A DNA stretch of 7,623 nucleotides from the NCBI GenBank assembly GCA_958405585.1, contig CATYEP010000084.1:1-7623 (forward strand), in the 5' to 3' direction. Position 1 is the stretch's first letter. Each line of letters opens with the position of its first letter. This DNA comes from an uncultured Eubacteriales bacterium (lineage in GTDB: Bacteria; Bacillota; Clostridia; Christensenellales; Borkfalkiaceae). The notes below the pieces were generated by a model. That model searched no databases, was not told where the DNA came from, and worked only from the letters and a program-made list of their open reading frames with translations. Positions 1 to 6,219 of the stretch are shown one piece after another. Both the position numbers and the translations under genes were made by a program.

Positions 1-378
1 GATCCGAAAAATTTAGGGCTGCGAATATTCCGGCACGTACGCACGATTTTGATCATTCTGATCGGCGAGACGATTTTCGGGGCAAACAGCCTTGGCGACG
101 GGCTGTACATACTCTCGTCGGTATTCCGGCCGTACGGCGGTTCGATTTTCGGGTTGGGGCTTGACTATAAAGAATGGATCATTGCCCTGGTCGGGATAGC
201 GGCGATGCTGGCGGTGGGGATCGTCAAAGAACGGGGTATCGACATACGTGGCAAGATAACGGCGGCGGTATTGCCGGTACGCTGGGCTTCTTATATAGCC
301 ATAGCCGTATTTCTGGTATTGTTCGGAGCTTACGGGGATATGTATTCGGTCGTTCCGTTCATTTACGGAAATTTCTGA
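1..378 (+). CDS. MBOAT-family membrane O-acyltransferase (DltB/AlgI type), C-terminal fragment
   Basis: The first forward frame is open from base 1 to the TGA at 376-378 and encodes the last 125 residues of a protein whose start lies upstream of the window. The fragment is hydrophobic, with about three membrane segments (roughly residues 15-30, 58-76 and 92-112). The stretch ILIGETIFGANSLGDG resembles the 'igwvFFRa..l.dA' segment near the C-terminus of AlgI/DltB proteins, and the ending VPFIYGNF resembles their usual FIYFQF-like terminus. MBOAT proteins move acyl groups across the membrane onto extracytoplasmic polymers. The catalytic His of the family lies upstream and cannot be checked. A TTG at 49 is only an internal codon. 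The next gene starts 16 bases downstream, and the DltA-like, ACP and DltD-like neighbours support a DltB-like role. The family call is fairly secure; the acceptor is unknown. Confidence 0.8.
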   Translation, partial: DPKNLGLRIFRHVRTILIILIGETIFGANSLGDGLYILSSVFRPYGGSIFGLGLDYKEWIIALVGIAAMLAVGIVKERGIDIRGKITAAVLPVRWASYIAIAVFLVLFGAYGDMYSVVPFIYGNF

Positions 379-394
379 GAAAGGAGAGGAAAGG

Positions 395-1363
395 ATGCTG
401 CAAAAAAAGACGTCTCGGATAAAAAGTGTTCTGAAAGCAATCGTATTTCTTATGCTTTTGTTGGCGGTATTGCACAGTGTATCCTATCTGGTAATGCCGA
501 AAGAGGAAGTACGTTTATCGAATACGCGTTCGCACGAATCGATACGTATATTCGATGAACCGGACAATTCCCTGGATGTACTGTTTTTCGGGCACAGCGG
601 CGTTTACAGTGCGATATCGCCCATGGAATTGTACAAGGATTACGGATTTACTTCGTATGTATGTTCACAGCCTGCGCAGTTGCCTTGGGAGTCAGCGCAG
701 TGGCTGCGTGCGTTGCTGAAAGTGCAGATGCCGAAACTTGTCGTATTTGAAGTGGATCACCTTTTTTATGATAAAAGCACGACGGTAGTCGGAAATTCTT
801 TCAAGCATCTGGTGAACAGTATTTTTCCAGTACTGAAAAATCATACGGGCTGGAAGGACTGGTTCACGCGCAGGCCGAAACATGAGCGCAGTGCAAATAA
901 GGGGTTTTATTATAATACATCCGTACATCCTTATACGGGACAGAAAAAGTTTACGGAAACGGAAAGGGTGTATAAGATCGGGAAAAAGCATATAGACGCA
1001 TTGGAAGAAGTCTATACAATGTGCAAAGAAAACGGGATCGCGCTGATGCTTTTGGAGATACCTTCGGTCACAGTCTGGGATTACAGCCGTTTCAATGCGG
1101 TCAAATATTATGCGCAAAAGCGCGGGCTTGAATTTATCGATCTGAATCAGCATTTTGATGAGCTGAAATTCAGCTGGAAGACGGATACGCGGGATAAAGG
1201 AGATCATCTGAATTATTCGGGCGCACTGAAGGTGTGCGGGTACATAGGCAAGCATCTGAAAGAAAATTACAAATTGGCGGATCGTCGGGACGATCCGGAG
1301 TATGCGACCTGGAAAGAAGATCTGCCGCGTTATGAAAAATTGGTGAAAGGAGGGAAAAAGTGA
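395..1363 (+). CDS. Membrane-anchored SGNH-hydrolase-like / DltD-like protein
   Basis: This 322-residue protein begins with a basic N-terminus and one hydrophobic span (about residues 11-34) without an obvious signal-peptidase site, so it is probably an extracytoplasmic protein held by a signal anchor. Residues 62-72 (VLFFGHSGVYS) look like the first SGNH block, with Ser68 as the candidate nucleophile. Near the C-terminus, GDHLNYSGA (residues 269-277) looks like the Asp/His block, with His271 and Asp267 or Asp270 as candidates. Proteins of this kind are commonly encoded beside MBOAT acyltransferases (DltD beside DltB, AlgJ/AlgX beside AlgI) and assist or carry out acyl transfer outside the cell. 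The ATG at 395 follows AAGGAG (381-386) by 8 bases. Its TGA overlaps the GTG of the ligase gene. Function is assigned by motif and neighbourhood; an esterase role is the alternative. Confidence 0.75.
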   Translation: MLQKKTSRIKSVLKAIVFLMLLLAVLHSVSYLVMPKEEVRLSNTRSHESIRIFDEPDNSLDVLFFGHSGVYSAISPMELYKDYGFTSYVCSQPAQLPWESAQWLRALLKVQMPKLVVFEVDHLFYDKSTTVVGNSFKHLVNSIFPVLKNHTGWKDWFTRRPKHERSANKGFYYNTSVHPYTGQKKFTETERVYKIGKKHIDALEEVYTMCKENGIALMLLEIPSVTVWDYSRFNAVKYYAQKRGLEFIDLNQHFDELKFSWKTDTRDKGDHLNYSGALKVCGYIGKHLKENYKLADRRDDPEYATWKEDLPRYEKLVKGGKK

Positions 1364-2892
1364 GTCGTATCAAAAATGTTTTGGAGTATTTGGAAGAGAG
1401 CGCGGAAAAATTTCCGCACAAGATCGCGTTTGCGGATGAAGAAAAGTCTGTGACATATGCACAGTTGCGGGAAAACGCAAAGCGGATAGCTGCGGGGATC
1501 TTGACTATGACTTCGCCGCATAAACCTGTGGCGGTTCTCGGCGAAAAGAGCGTGGAAACGGTGACAGCGTTTTTGGCTTGTGTGTATGCTGGCTGTTTTT
1601 ATGTGCCGCTGAATCCGTTGCATCCGGGATCGCGGCGGGACGCAATTTGGGAAAAGATGGGCTTTCCGTTGCTTTTGGTACAGGAGAAATGCAGGGCGCT
1701 GCTCCCGTCCGAGGTAAAAGAAACGCAGATCGCAACGATCGGAAATTTGACAGACGGTATTGAAAAAACGGACGAAATTCTTCTGCAGACGGTAAGGAAC
1801 AGGCATACGGATACAGATCCGCTGTATGTGATGTTCACATCCGGGTCAACGGGAACTCCGAAGGGAATTGCGGTATCGCACAGATCGGTCATAGATTTTA
1901 TCGAAGAGTTTACAGCGCTGTTCGGGATCGGATCGGAAGAGGTGATCGGGAATCAGGCGCCGTTTGATTTTGATGTGTCGGTCAAAGATATTTATTCGAC
2001 GCTAAAAGCGGGAGCGACCATGCAGATCATTCCCAAGAAACTGTTTTCGTTTCCGTCGATGCTGATCGATTATCTGATCGGGCGTGAAGTAACGGTGCTG
2101 ATCTGGGCGGTATCGGCGCTGTGCATCCTTTCGACGCTGAACGCGTTCGATTACAAAGTCCCTGAGCGGATCGGCAAAGTTTTATTCAGCGGAGAGGCGA
2201 TGCCTATCAAACAGTTAAATGTCTGGAAAAAACATTTGCCCGAAGCGATGTTTGTCAATCTGTACGGGCCTACGGAGATCACTTGCAATTGTACCTACTA
2301 TATTATCGAGAAAGGATTGTACGAAAAAGAGGTTTTGCCGATCGGGAATGCGTTTCCGAACGAACGTGTGTTTTTGCTGAGTGAAAGAGGAAAACAGGTT
2401 ACGCTGCCGCATGAAACGGGAGAAATCTGTGTTTCGGGAACGGCATTGTCTTTGGGTTATTACAATGACGCGGAGGCGACCGAAAAGGCGTTTGTGCAAA
2501 ATCCGCTGAACAAAAGTTATCTGGAGCCTGTTTACCGTACGGGAGATCTCGCGTATTATGACGAAGAAGGCAGGCTTTGTTTTGTCGGGAGAAAAGATTT
2601 TCAGATCAAGCACCAGGGCCACAGGATCGAACTGTCGGAGATTGAAAGCGTCATGCTGTCATTGACGGGGGTGAACAGGGCGGTCTGCATGTACAACCGC
2701 CTGACGGATAAAATTTACGGATTTTACCAGGGAGAGGCGTTGCCTGCGGATATCCGTGTGTTGCTCCGCGGCAAATTGCCTTCCTACATGGTGCCGCACA
2801 AGTGTGTAAGGGTAGAAAATTTTATTCTGAACGAAAACGGCAAGATAGACAGAAAAAAATTACAGGAGAAATATTTTGATGCGGGAATATGA
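1360..2892 (+). CDS. Amino-acid adenylating enzyme, DltA-like carrier-protein ligase
   Basis: This 510-residue stand-alone adenylation enzyme is close to the usual length of DltA (just over 500). Core motifs appear in order: the P-loop-like YVMFTSGSTGTPKG (156-169), FDFDVSVKDIY (202-212) at the substrate pocket, NLYGPTE (300-306), YRTGDL (392-397, ribose-binding Asp396), GRKDFQIKHQGHRIE (410-424), and NENGKIDR (491-498) with Lys495 as the expected catalytic lysine. Such enzymes form an aminoacyl-AMP from ATP and load the amino acid on the phosphopantetheine of a carrier protein, here presumably the ACP at 4090. Asp205 would bind the amino group, so an amino acid rather than a fatty acid is likely. 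Val206, Lys209 and Ser277 differ from what I recall for D-Ala-specific DltA. The GTG start at 1360 overlaps the previous stop as GTGA and lies 5 bases after AAAGGAGGG (1346-1354). Family is secure; substrate is open. Confidence 0.9.
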   Translation: MSRIKNVLEYLEESAEKFPHKIAFADEEKSVTYAQLRENAKRIAAGILTMTSPHKPVAVLGEKSVETVTAFLACVYAGCFYVPLNPLHPGSRRDAIWEKMGFPLLLVQEKCRALLPSEVKETQIATIGNLTDGIEKTDEILLQTVRNRHTDTDPLYVMFTSGSTGTPKGIAVSHRSVIDFIEEFTALFGIGSEEVIGNQAPFDFDVSVKDIYSTLKAGATMQIIPKKLFSFPSMLIDYLIGREVTVLIWAVSALCILSTLNAFDYKVPERIGKVLFSGEAMPIKQLNVWKKHLPEAMFVNLYGPTEITCNCTYYIIEKGLYEKEVLPIGNAFPNERVFLLSERGKQVTLPHETGEICVSGTALSLGYYNDAEATEKAFVQNPLNKSYLEPVYRTGDLAYYDEEGRLCFVGRKDFQIKHQGHRIELSEIESVMLSLTGVNRAVCMYNRLTDKIYGFYQGEALPADIRVLLRGKLPSYMVPHKCVRVENFILNENGKIDRKKLQEKYFDAGI

Positions 2893-4090
2893 GAGAAGCG
2901 GGATCGTGACGCCCGCGTATGTGTTTGATGCGGACGGAGTGCGGAGCCGTGTGGAAAAAATACGACAGGCACTGGGCGAAAAGCGGAAGATATGCTTTGC
3001 GGTGAAGGCAAATCCGTTTTTTGTGGAAGAACTATTGAAAACGGCAGATTTCTTTGAAGTCTGCTCGCCCGGAGAATACGATATCTGCCGTTCGGCGGGG
3101 ATCCCTGCGGAAAAGATCGTGTTATCGGGGGTATACAAAGCGGAAACGGATGTCCGCCGTGTCATCGAGGAATGCGGGAGTCGGGCGGTATACACGGCGG
3201 AATCGATTTCGCAGGTACAATTACTTTGCAGGCTGGCTCGGGAAAAACAAAGGAGGCTTCCGGTGCTTTTACGCCTATCTAGCGGAAACCAATTCGGAAT
3301 GGACGATGCGACGGTGCTGGAGATCGTGAAAAAAAGCAAAAGTCTGGAGATCGAAATTATCGGAGTACAGTTTTATGCAGGGACGCAGAAGCGGCTGGAA
3401 ACGGTGATCAGGGAAATTGAGAAACTGAAGATGTTTGCGGAAGAGGCGGAGCTTGCGGGAATGCCTTTTAAGAGAATCGAATACGGGCCGGGGCTTCGCG
3501 TGAACTACTTTGAAGGTGAGGAAACGGCGGAAGAAGAGAACCGCTTGCGCGCATTTTCCAAGATGCTGGATATGTTTCCCGAACAATGTGAGATCGTGTT
3601 GGAAATGGGGCGTTTTATAGCGGCGGAATGCGGCGAATATTGTACGCGTATCGTGGATACGAAGCAAACACGCGGCAATCATTTCTGCATAGTGGACGGC
3701 GGGATCCATCATCTGAATTATTACGGGCAGATGATGGGCATGAAGCATCCGTTTTTGCGGCATGTGGTGCAGTCATCGGGGCGGGAGAGTATAAGCGACC
3801 GCGGTGCGGCGAAAGATGAGACAGGGTCGGAAGAAGTGCCGTGGATGATTTGCGGAGCCTTGTGTACATCGGCAGATGTGCTGGTAAAAAACTTGCCGCT
3901 TCAAGATGTCGGAGTCGGCGATATGCTGGTGTTTGAGAGAGTGGGGGCATATTCGATAACTGAGGGGATCGGATTATTTTTGAGCCGAAAGCTTCCGCGC
4001 GTGTATAAGGTTACGGAAAACGGATCTCTGATATTGCTTAGGGATTTTGTGGAAACAAGTAAAATAAACAGAAAAGGAGTGAACGTATAA
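2879..4090 (+). CDS. PLP-dependent decarboxylase, fold type III (diaminopimelate/ornithine decarboxylase superfamily, BtrK-like)
   Basis: The 403-residue product has the alanine-racemase-type barrel plus C-terminal domain of LysA-like enzymes and their usual length. CFAVKANP (39-46) holds the PLP Schiff-base Lys43. SSGNQFGMD (134-142) matches the (K/Q)FG motif, and EMGRF (242-246) matches the EPGR phosphate-binding loop with Pro replaced by Met. GALCTSADVL (326-335) holds the catalytic Cys329 and Asp333, and GAYS (356-359) holds Tyr358. In place of the LysA HxHxGSQ motif it has QFYAGTQ (164-170), so both His are missing; it is therefore unlikely to be the housekeeping LysA. Ligase and ACP neighbours recall BtrK, which decarboxylates a glutamyl group on a carrier protein, and the exosortase-A-associated decarboxylases. 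ATG at 2879 is preferred over the TTG just before it, being 10 bases after AGGAG (2864-2868). It overlaps the ligase gene by 14 bases. A racemase or epimerase is the alternative. Confidence 0.82.
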   Translation: MREYERSGIVTPAYVFDADGVRSRVEKIRQALGEKRKICFAVKANPFFVEELLKTADFFEVCSPGEYDICRSAGIPAEKIVLSGVYKAETDVRRVIEECGSRAVYTAESISQVQLLCRLAREKQRRLPVLLRLSSGNQFGMDDATVLEIVKKSKSLEIEIIGVQFYAGTQKRLETVIREIEKLKMFAEEAELAGMPFKRIEYGPGLRVNYFEGEETAEEENRLRAFSKMLDMFPEQCEIVLEMGRFIAAECGEYCTRIVDTKQTRGNHFCIVDGGIHHLNYYGQMMGMKHPFLRHVVQSSGRESISDRGAAKDETGSEEVPWMICGALCTSADVLVKNLPLQDVGVGDMLVFERVGAYSITEGIGLFLSRKLPRVYKVTENGSLILLRDFVETSKINRKGVNV

Positions 4091-4311
4091 TGGAAAAGCT
4101 GTTGAAATTGTTGAAGGAGATCAGACCGGACGTGGATTTTGACACGGAAAAAAGTCTGGTAGGAGCCGGGGTGCTGGATTCGTTGGATATTATGGAGATC
4201 GTTGCCGAAATCAGCGATACGTTTGACATAGAGCTGTCGCCCGCGGACATTATTCCCGTCAATTTCGATTCGGCGGAAGCGATGTGGGCGTTGATCCAAA
4301 AAAAGAAATAA
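4090..4311 (+). CDS. Acyl (aminoacyl) carrier protein
   Basis: This 73-residue acidic protein has carrier-protein length and the phosphopantetheine attachment motif GVLDSLDIM (27-35), with Ser31 as the modified residue. The flanking pattern (hydrophobic helix 1, LVGAGVLDSLD, then an acidic helix 2 EIVAEISDTFDIEL and the SPADII segment) fits the four-helix ACP/DltC fold. It would carry the aminoacyl group made by the upstream ligase, present it to the PLP enzyme if decarboxylation occurs on the carrier, and deliver it to the membrane acyltransferase. The ATG overlaps the previous stop as TAATG and lies 9 bases after a strong AAGGAGT (4074-4080), which suggests high translation, as expected for a carrier protein. 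It is the last gene before the terminator. No dedicated phosphopantetheinyl transferase is in view, so the host enzyme presumably activates it. Confidence 0.9.
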   Translation: MEKLLKLLKEIRPDVDFDTEKSLVGAGVLDSLDIMEIVAEISDTFDIELSPADIIPVNFDSAEAMWALIQKKK

Positions 4312-4322
4312 AGAACGGAGAC

Positions 4323-4365
4323 AAAGCGGTGGCGCGCAAAAATTTTTGTGCGCCGCCGCTTTTTA
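4323..4365 (+). terminator. Intrinsic terminator of the aminoacyl-transfer cluster
   Basis: Bases 4323-4342 and 4343-4362 form a 20-bp, nearly uninterrupted inverted repeat with only two G-U wobbles. It has a GC-rich core (GCGGTGGCGCGC against GTGCGCCGCCGC), an A5/T5 centre that would open into a small loop, and a T-run after the stem (4360-4364). It starts 12 bases after the ACP stop codon, so it should separate the cluster from the two-component operon. Confidence 0.92.
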
Positions 4366-4371
4366 TTGCGG

Positions 4372-4399
4372 TTGATTTTTCAGCCGTTTGTGCTATAAT
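4372..4399 (+). promoter_or_regulatory. Candidate sigma-A promoter P1 with extended -10
   Basis: TTGATT (4372-4377) and a perfect TATAAT (4394-4399) are separated by 16 bases. The TG at 4391-4392 one base before the -10 makes an extended -10 element. Transcription would start near 4405-4407, leaving a leader of about 100 bases before the response-regulator ATG at 4508. It lies directly after the terminator, as expected for a new transcription unit. Confidence 0.7.
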
Positions 4400-4424
4400 A
4401 GGTTGCATAAGGGGCGGAAAAAGA

Positions 4425-4463
4425 TTTACAATTTTTTAACATTTTTTTATTGTTACGGAAACA
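4425..4463 (+). promoter_or_regulatory. 11-bp-spaced TTHACA-like direct repeats, candidate response-regulator binding site
   Basis: TTTACA (4425-4430) and TTAACA (4436-4441) both fit the TT(A/T/C)ACA box of PhoP/PhoB-like regulators and are exactly 11 bp apart. Two weaker copies continue the same phase: TTATTG (4447-4452) and GAAACA (4458-4463). OmpR/PhoB-family regulators bind direct repeats at about this spacing, and the gene just downstream encodes such a regulator, so autoregulation is the natural reading. The region is AT-rich, so the weak copies may be chance. Confidence 0.45.
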
Positions 4464-4478
4464 CTTAAGGTGTATGAT
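4450..4478 (+). promoter_or_regulatory. Candidate second promoter P2 close to the response-regulator gene
   Basis: TTGTTA (4450-4455) and TATGAT (4473-4478) are 17 bases apart. The start point would be near 4485, about 23 bases before the ATG at 4508. The -35 element is poor, which is typical of a promoter needing an activator. The 11-bp repeats would cover roughly -60 to -22 relative to this start, the region where PhoP-type activators usually bind. Confidence 0.4.
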
Positions 4479-4507
4479 GGAGATGAAAATCGGGGAGAGA
4501 AGTTTGT

Positions 4508-5179
4508 ATGGTAAAGATATTGGTTGCGGAAGATGACAGGGCGCTGAATGAACTGGTTTGTTCCGTGCTGATTGCGAGCGGGTATGAAGCGGTTTCCTGC
4601 CTGGACGGAGAAGATGCGTTGCGCCGTGTGGAAGAAGAGTCGTTTGATATGGTGATCAGTGATATTATGATGCCGAAAGCGGACGGTTTTGCTTTGGCGG
4701 AAGCCATACGGCGGACCGATGCGCAGATCCCGATTTTATTCATGACGGCATTGGATGACAAACCTTCGAAGATGAAGGGATACGGACTCGGGATCGATGA
4801 TTATGTGGTCAAGCCGTTCGATGCCGACATACTTTTGCTGCGGGTGGGGGCATTGCTGCGCCGCGCGAAGATTGAAAAGAGCCGTGAACTGACGGTCGGA
4901 AATTTCAGGATGAACAAGGAAGAGCATACGGCGTATCTGAACGGAGAAGAATTGCCGTTGACGGTACGGGAATTTGATCTGCTTTTTAAGTTGTTGTCGT
5001 TTCCGAAGCGTACGTTTACGAGAATGCAGCTGATGGAGGAATTCTGGGGCTATGATTCATCGGCAACGTCGCGCACGGTGGATGTTTATATGTCCAAGCT
5101 GCGCGAAAAAACGGCAGAATGCAGTGGATTTGAAATTCTCACGGTTCACGGGTTAGGTTACAAGGCGGTTCTCAGATGA
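4508..5179 (+). CDS. OmpR/PhoB-family response regulator
   Basis: This 223-residue protein has a receiver domain (about 1-118) followed by a winged-helix DNA-binding domain (about 125-222), the full length of the family. Receiver signature residues are present: acidic pair Glu8-Asp9-Asp10, phosphoacceptor Asp52 (VISDIMMP), Thr80 and Lys102 (VVKPF). The effector domain shows the family pattern LTVREFDLL (151-159), a recognition-helix region SRTVDVYMSKLREK (188-201) and the wing VHGLGYKA (213-220). It is presumably phosphorylated by the kinase encoded next to it, whose ATG overlaps its TGA as ATGA. The ATG at 4508 follows GGGGAGAG (4492-4499) by 8 bases. The 11-bp repeats upstream may be its own binding site. 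The subfamily (PhoP-, VicR- or antibiotic-response-like) cannot be settled from the sequence alone. Confidence 0.95.
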   Translation: MVKILVAEDDRALNELVCSVLIASGYEAVSCLDGEDALRRVEEESFDMVISDIMMPKADGFALAEAIRRTDAQIPILFMTALDDKPSKMKGYGLGIDDYVVKPFDADILLLRVGALLRRAKIEKSRELTVGNFRMNKEEHTAYLNGEELPLTVREFDLLFKLLSFPKRTFTRMQLMEEFWGYDSSATSRTVDVYMSKLREKTAECSGFEILTVHGLGYKAVLR

Positions 5180-6219
5180 AAAAGAGACGGTTTCTTTCTG
5201 TAGCGGGATATGCAATATTGTTTGTTACCATCGCGGTGATCATCACGGTAGCAATCATAGTATTTGATGCGGTCGGCCGAAAGTTCGGCGGAGACAGAGC
5301 GGTTCTTTCTGTTGTCATGCTGATCACGATCGCATTTTTGGCGTTGGTATGCACAGTAATCGACGCGGTGCGTCGAAAAATCACGGTAGACCGGCCGGTG
5401 GAGCGGATCTTGGAAGCGACGCAGAGAATCGCTGCGGGAGATTTTTCGGTCAGATTGCAGATTTCGCATTCGTATCGGCGGTACGACGAATACGATCTGA
5501 TAGCGGAAAACATCAACAGGATGGCGGGGGAACTTTCGCGAACGGAAGTCGTGCATAATGATTTTATATCAAACGTATCGCACGAACTGAAGACGCCGAT
5601 TTCCATTCTGCGTAGTTATGCAATGGCAATGCGGAACGAAAATTTAGATCCTGCGGTTCGGAGCCGATATGCGCAAGTGCTTGTATCGGCGTCGGATCGG
5701 TTATCTGCACTGGTGACGAATATTCTGAAACTGAACAAACTGGAGAATCAGGAATTATCGCCGCAGTATGAAACGATACGGCTGGATGAAATGCTGGCAC
5801 AGTCATTGTTACAGTTTGAAGAAAAAATTGATGAAAAAGGACTGGAGCTGGATTGCGATCTGAAAGAAGTGTATGTAAAGTCTGATCCGAATTTTCTGGA
5901 GATCGTCTGGAATAATCTGATTTCCAATGCCGTTAAATTTACGGAAACGGGCGGGAAGATCAAAGTCACGCTTGGCGCGGAAAACGGGCAGGCGGTGGTA
6001 AAGATATCGGATACAGGTTGCGGAATTTCCCGTGAGACAGGGATGCATATTTTTGATAAATTTTACCAGGGAGAGACTTCGCATGCGCAGGAGGGCAACG
6101 GACTCGGGCTTGCGCTTGTAAAAAAGGTCATCGATATTCTTGGCGGAGAAATTTCGGTGGAAAGCGAAGTCGGAAAGGGAAGTACGTTTATAGTGAAACT
6201 GCAGGGTGTAACCGAATGA
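5176..6219 (+). CDS. Membrane sensor histidine kinase with minimal extracellular loop
   Basis: This 347-residue kinase has two membrane spans (about 10-32 and 43-64) joined by only about ten residues, then a HAMP-like linker (about 65-120, including ILEATQRIAAGDFSVRL). The HisKA domain carries FISNVSHELKTPIS (130-143) with phosphoacceptor His136. The HATPase_c domain has its N box WNNLISNAVKF (245-255), G1 box DTGCGI (279-284), F box FDKFYQG (293-299) and G2 box GNGLGLAL (307-314). It should autophosphorylate and pass phosphate to Asp52 of the regulator encoded just upstream. With no room for an external sensor domain, it probably senses within the membrane or through a partner membrane protein; the next two genes encode membrane proteins and are coupled to it. 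The ATG overlaps the regulator stop (ATGA), with AAGGCGG at 5162-5168 as the likely ribosome binding site. Confidence 0.94.
   Translation: MKKRRFLSVAGYAILFVTIAVIITVAIIVFDAVGRKFGGDRAVLSVVMLITIAFLALVCTVIDAVRRKITVDRPVERILEATQRIAAGDFSVRLQISHSYRRYDEYDLIAENINRMAGELSRTEVVHNDFISNVSHELKTPISILRSYAMAMRNENLDPAVRSRYAQVLVSASDRLSALVTNILKLNKLENQELSPQYETIRLDEMLAQSLLQFEEKIDEKGLELDCDLKEVYVKSDPNFLEIVWNNLISNAVKFTETGGKIKVTLGAENGQAVVKISDTGCGISRETGMHIFDKFYQGETSHAQEGNGLGLALVKKVIDILGGEISVESEVGKGSTFIVKLQGVTE

Noticed and set aside
174..422. Plus-strand open frame overlapping the MBOAT C-terminus and the SGNH start
   Set aside because: It is a shifted frame across the MBOAT coding region, rich in Gly/Arg, with no motif; the frame open from base 1 matches MBOAT.
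692..1255. Minus-strand open frame of 187 codons inside the SGNH gene, and similar minus-strand frames opposite the other genes
   Set aside because: They lie antisense to genes with clear family motifs, lack recognisable domains and ribosome binding sites, and arise from codon bias on the coding strand.
2876..2878. TTG start for the decarboxylase
   Set aside because: The ATG immediately after it (2879) is a better start and has a suitable 10-base distance from AGGAG at 2864-2868.
1360..2892. True dltA
   Set aside because: Overall similar, but the pocket has Lys209 and Ser277 instead of the D-Ala-selective arrangement, and a decarboxylase follows; the gene symbol would overstate what is known.
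2879..4090. Housekeeping lysA
   Set aside because: Both motif His are replaced, the EPGR loop is altered, and the gene is embedded between a carrier-protein ligase and an ACP.
4461..4473. Small inverted repeat ACAC-TTAAG-GTGT within candidate promoter P2
   Set aside because: The arms are only four bases; too short to call an operator in an AT-rich spacer.
4312..4507. Riboswitch or small RNA in the intergenic region
   Set aside because: Apart from the terminator, no conserved-looking stem set or second T-tailed hairpin is visible; the region is explained by terminator, promoters and repeats.
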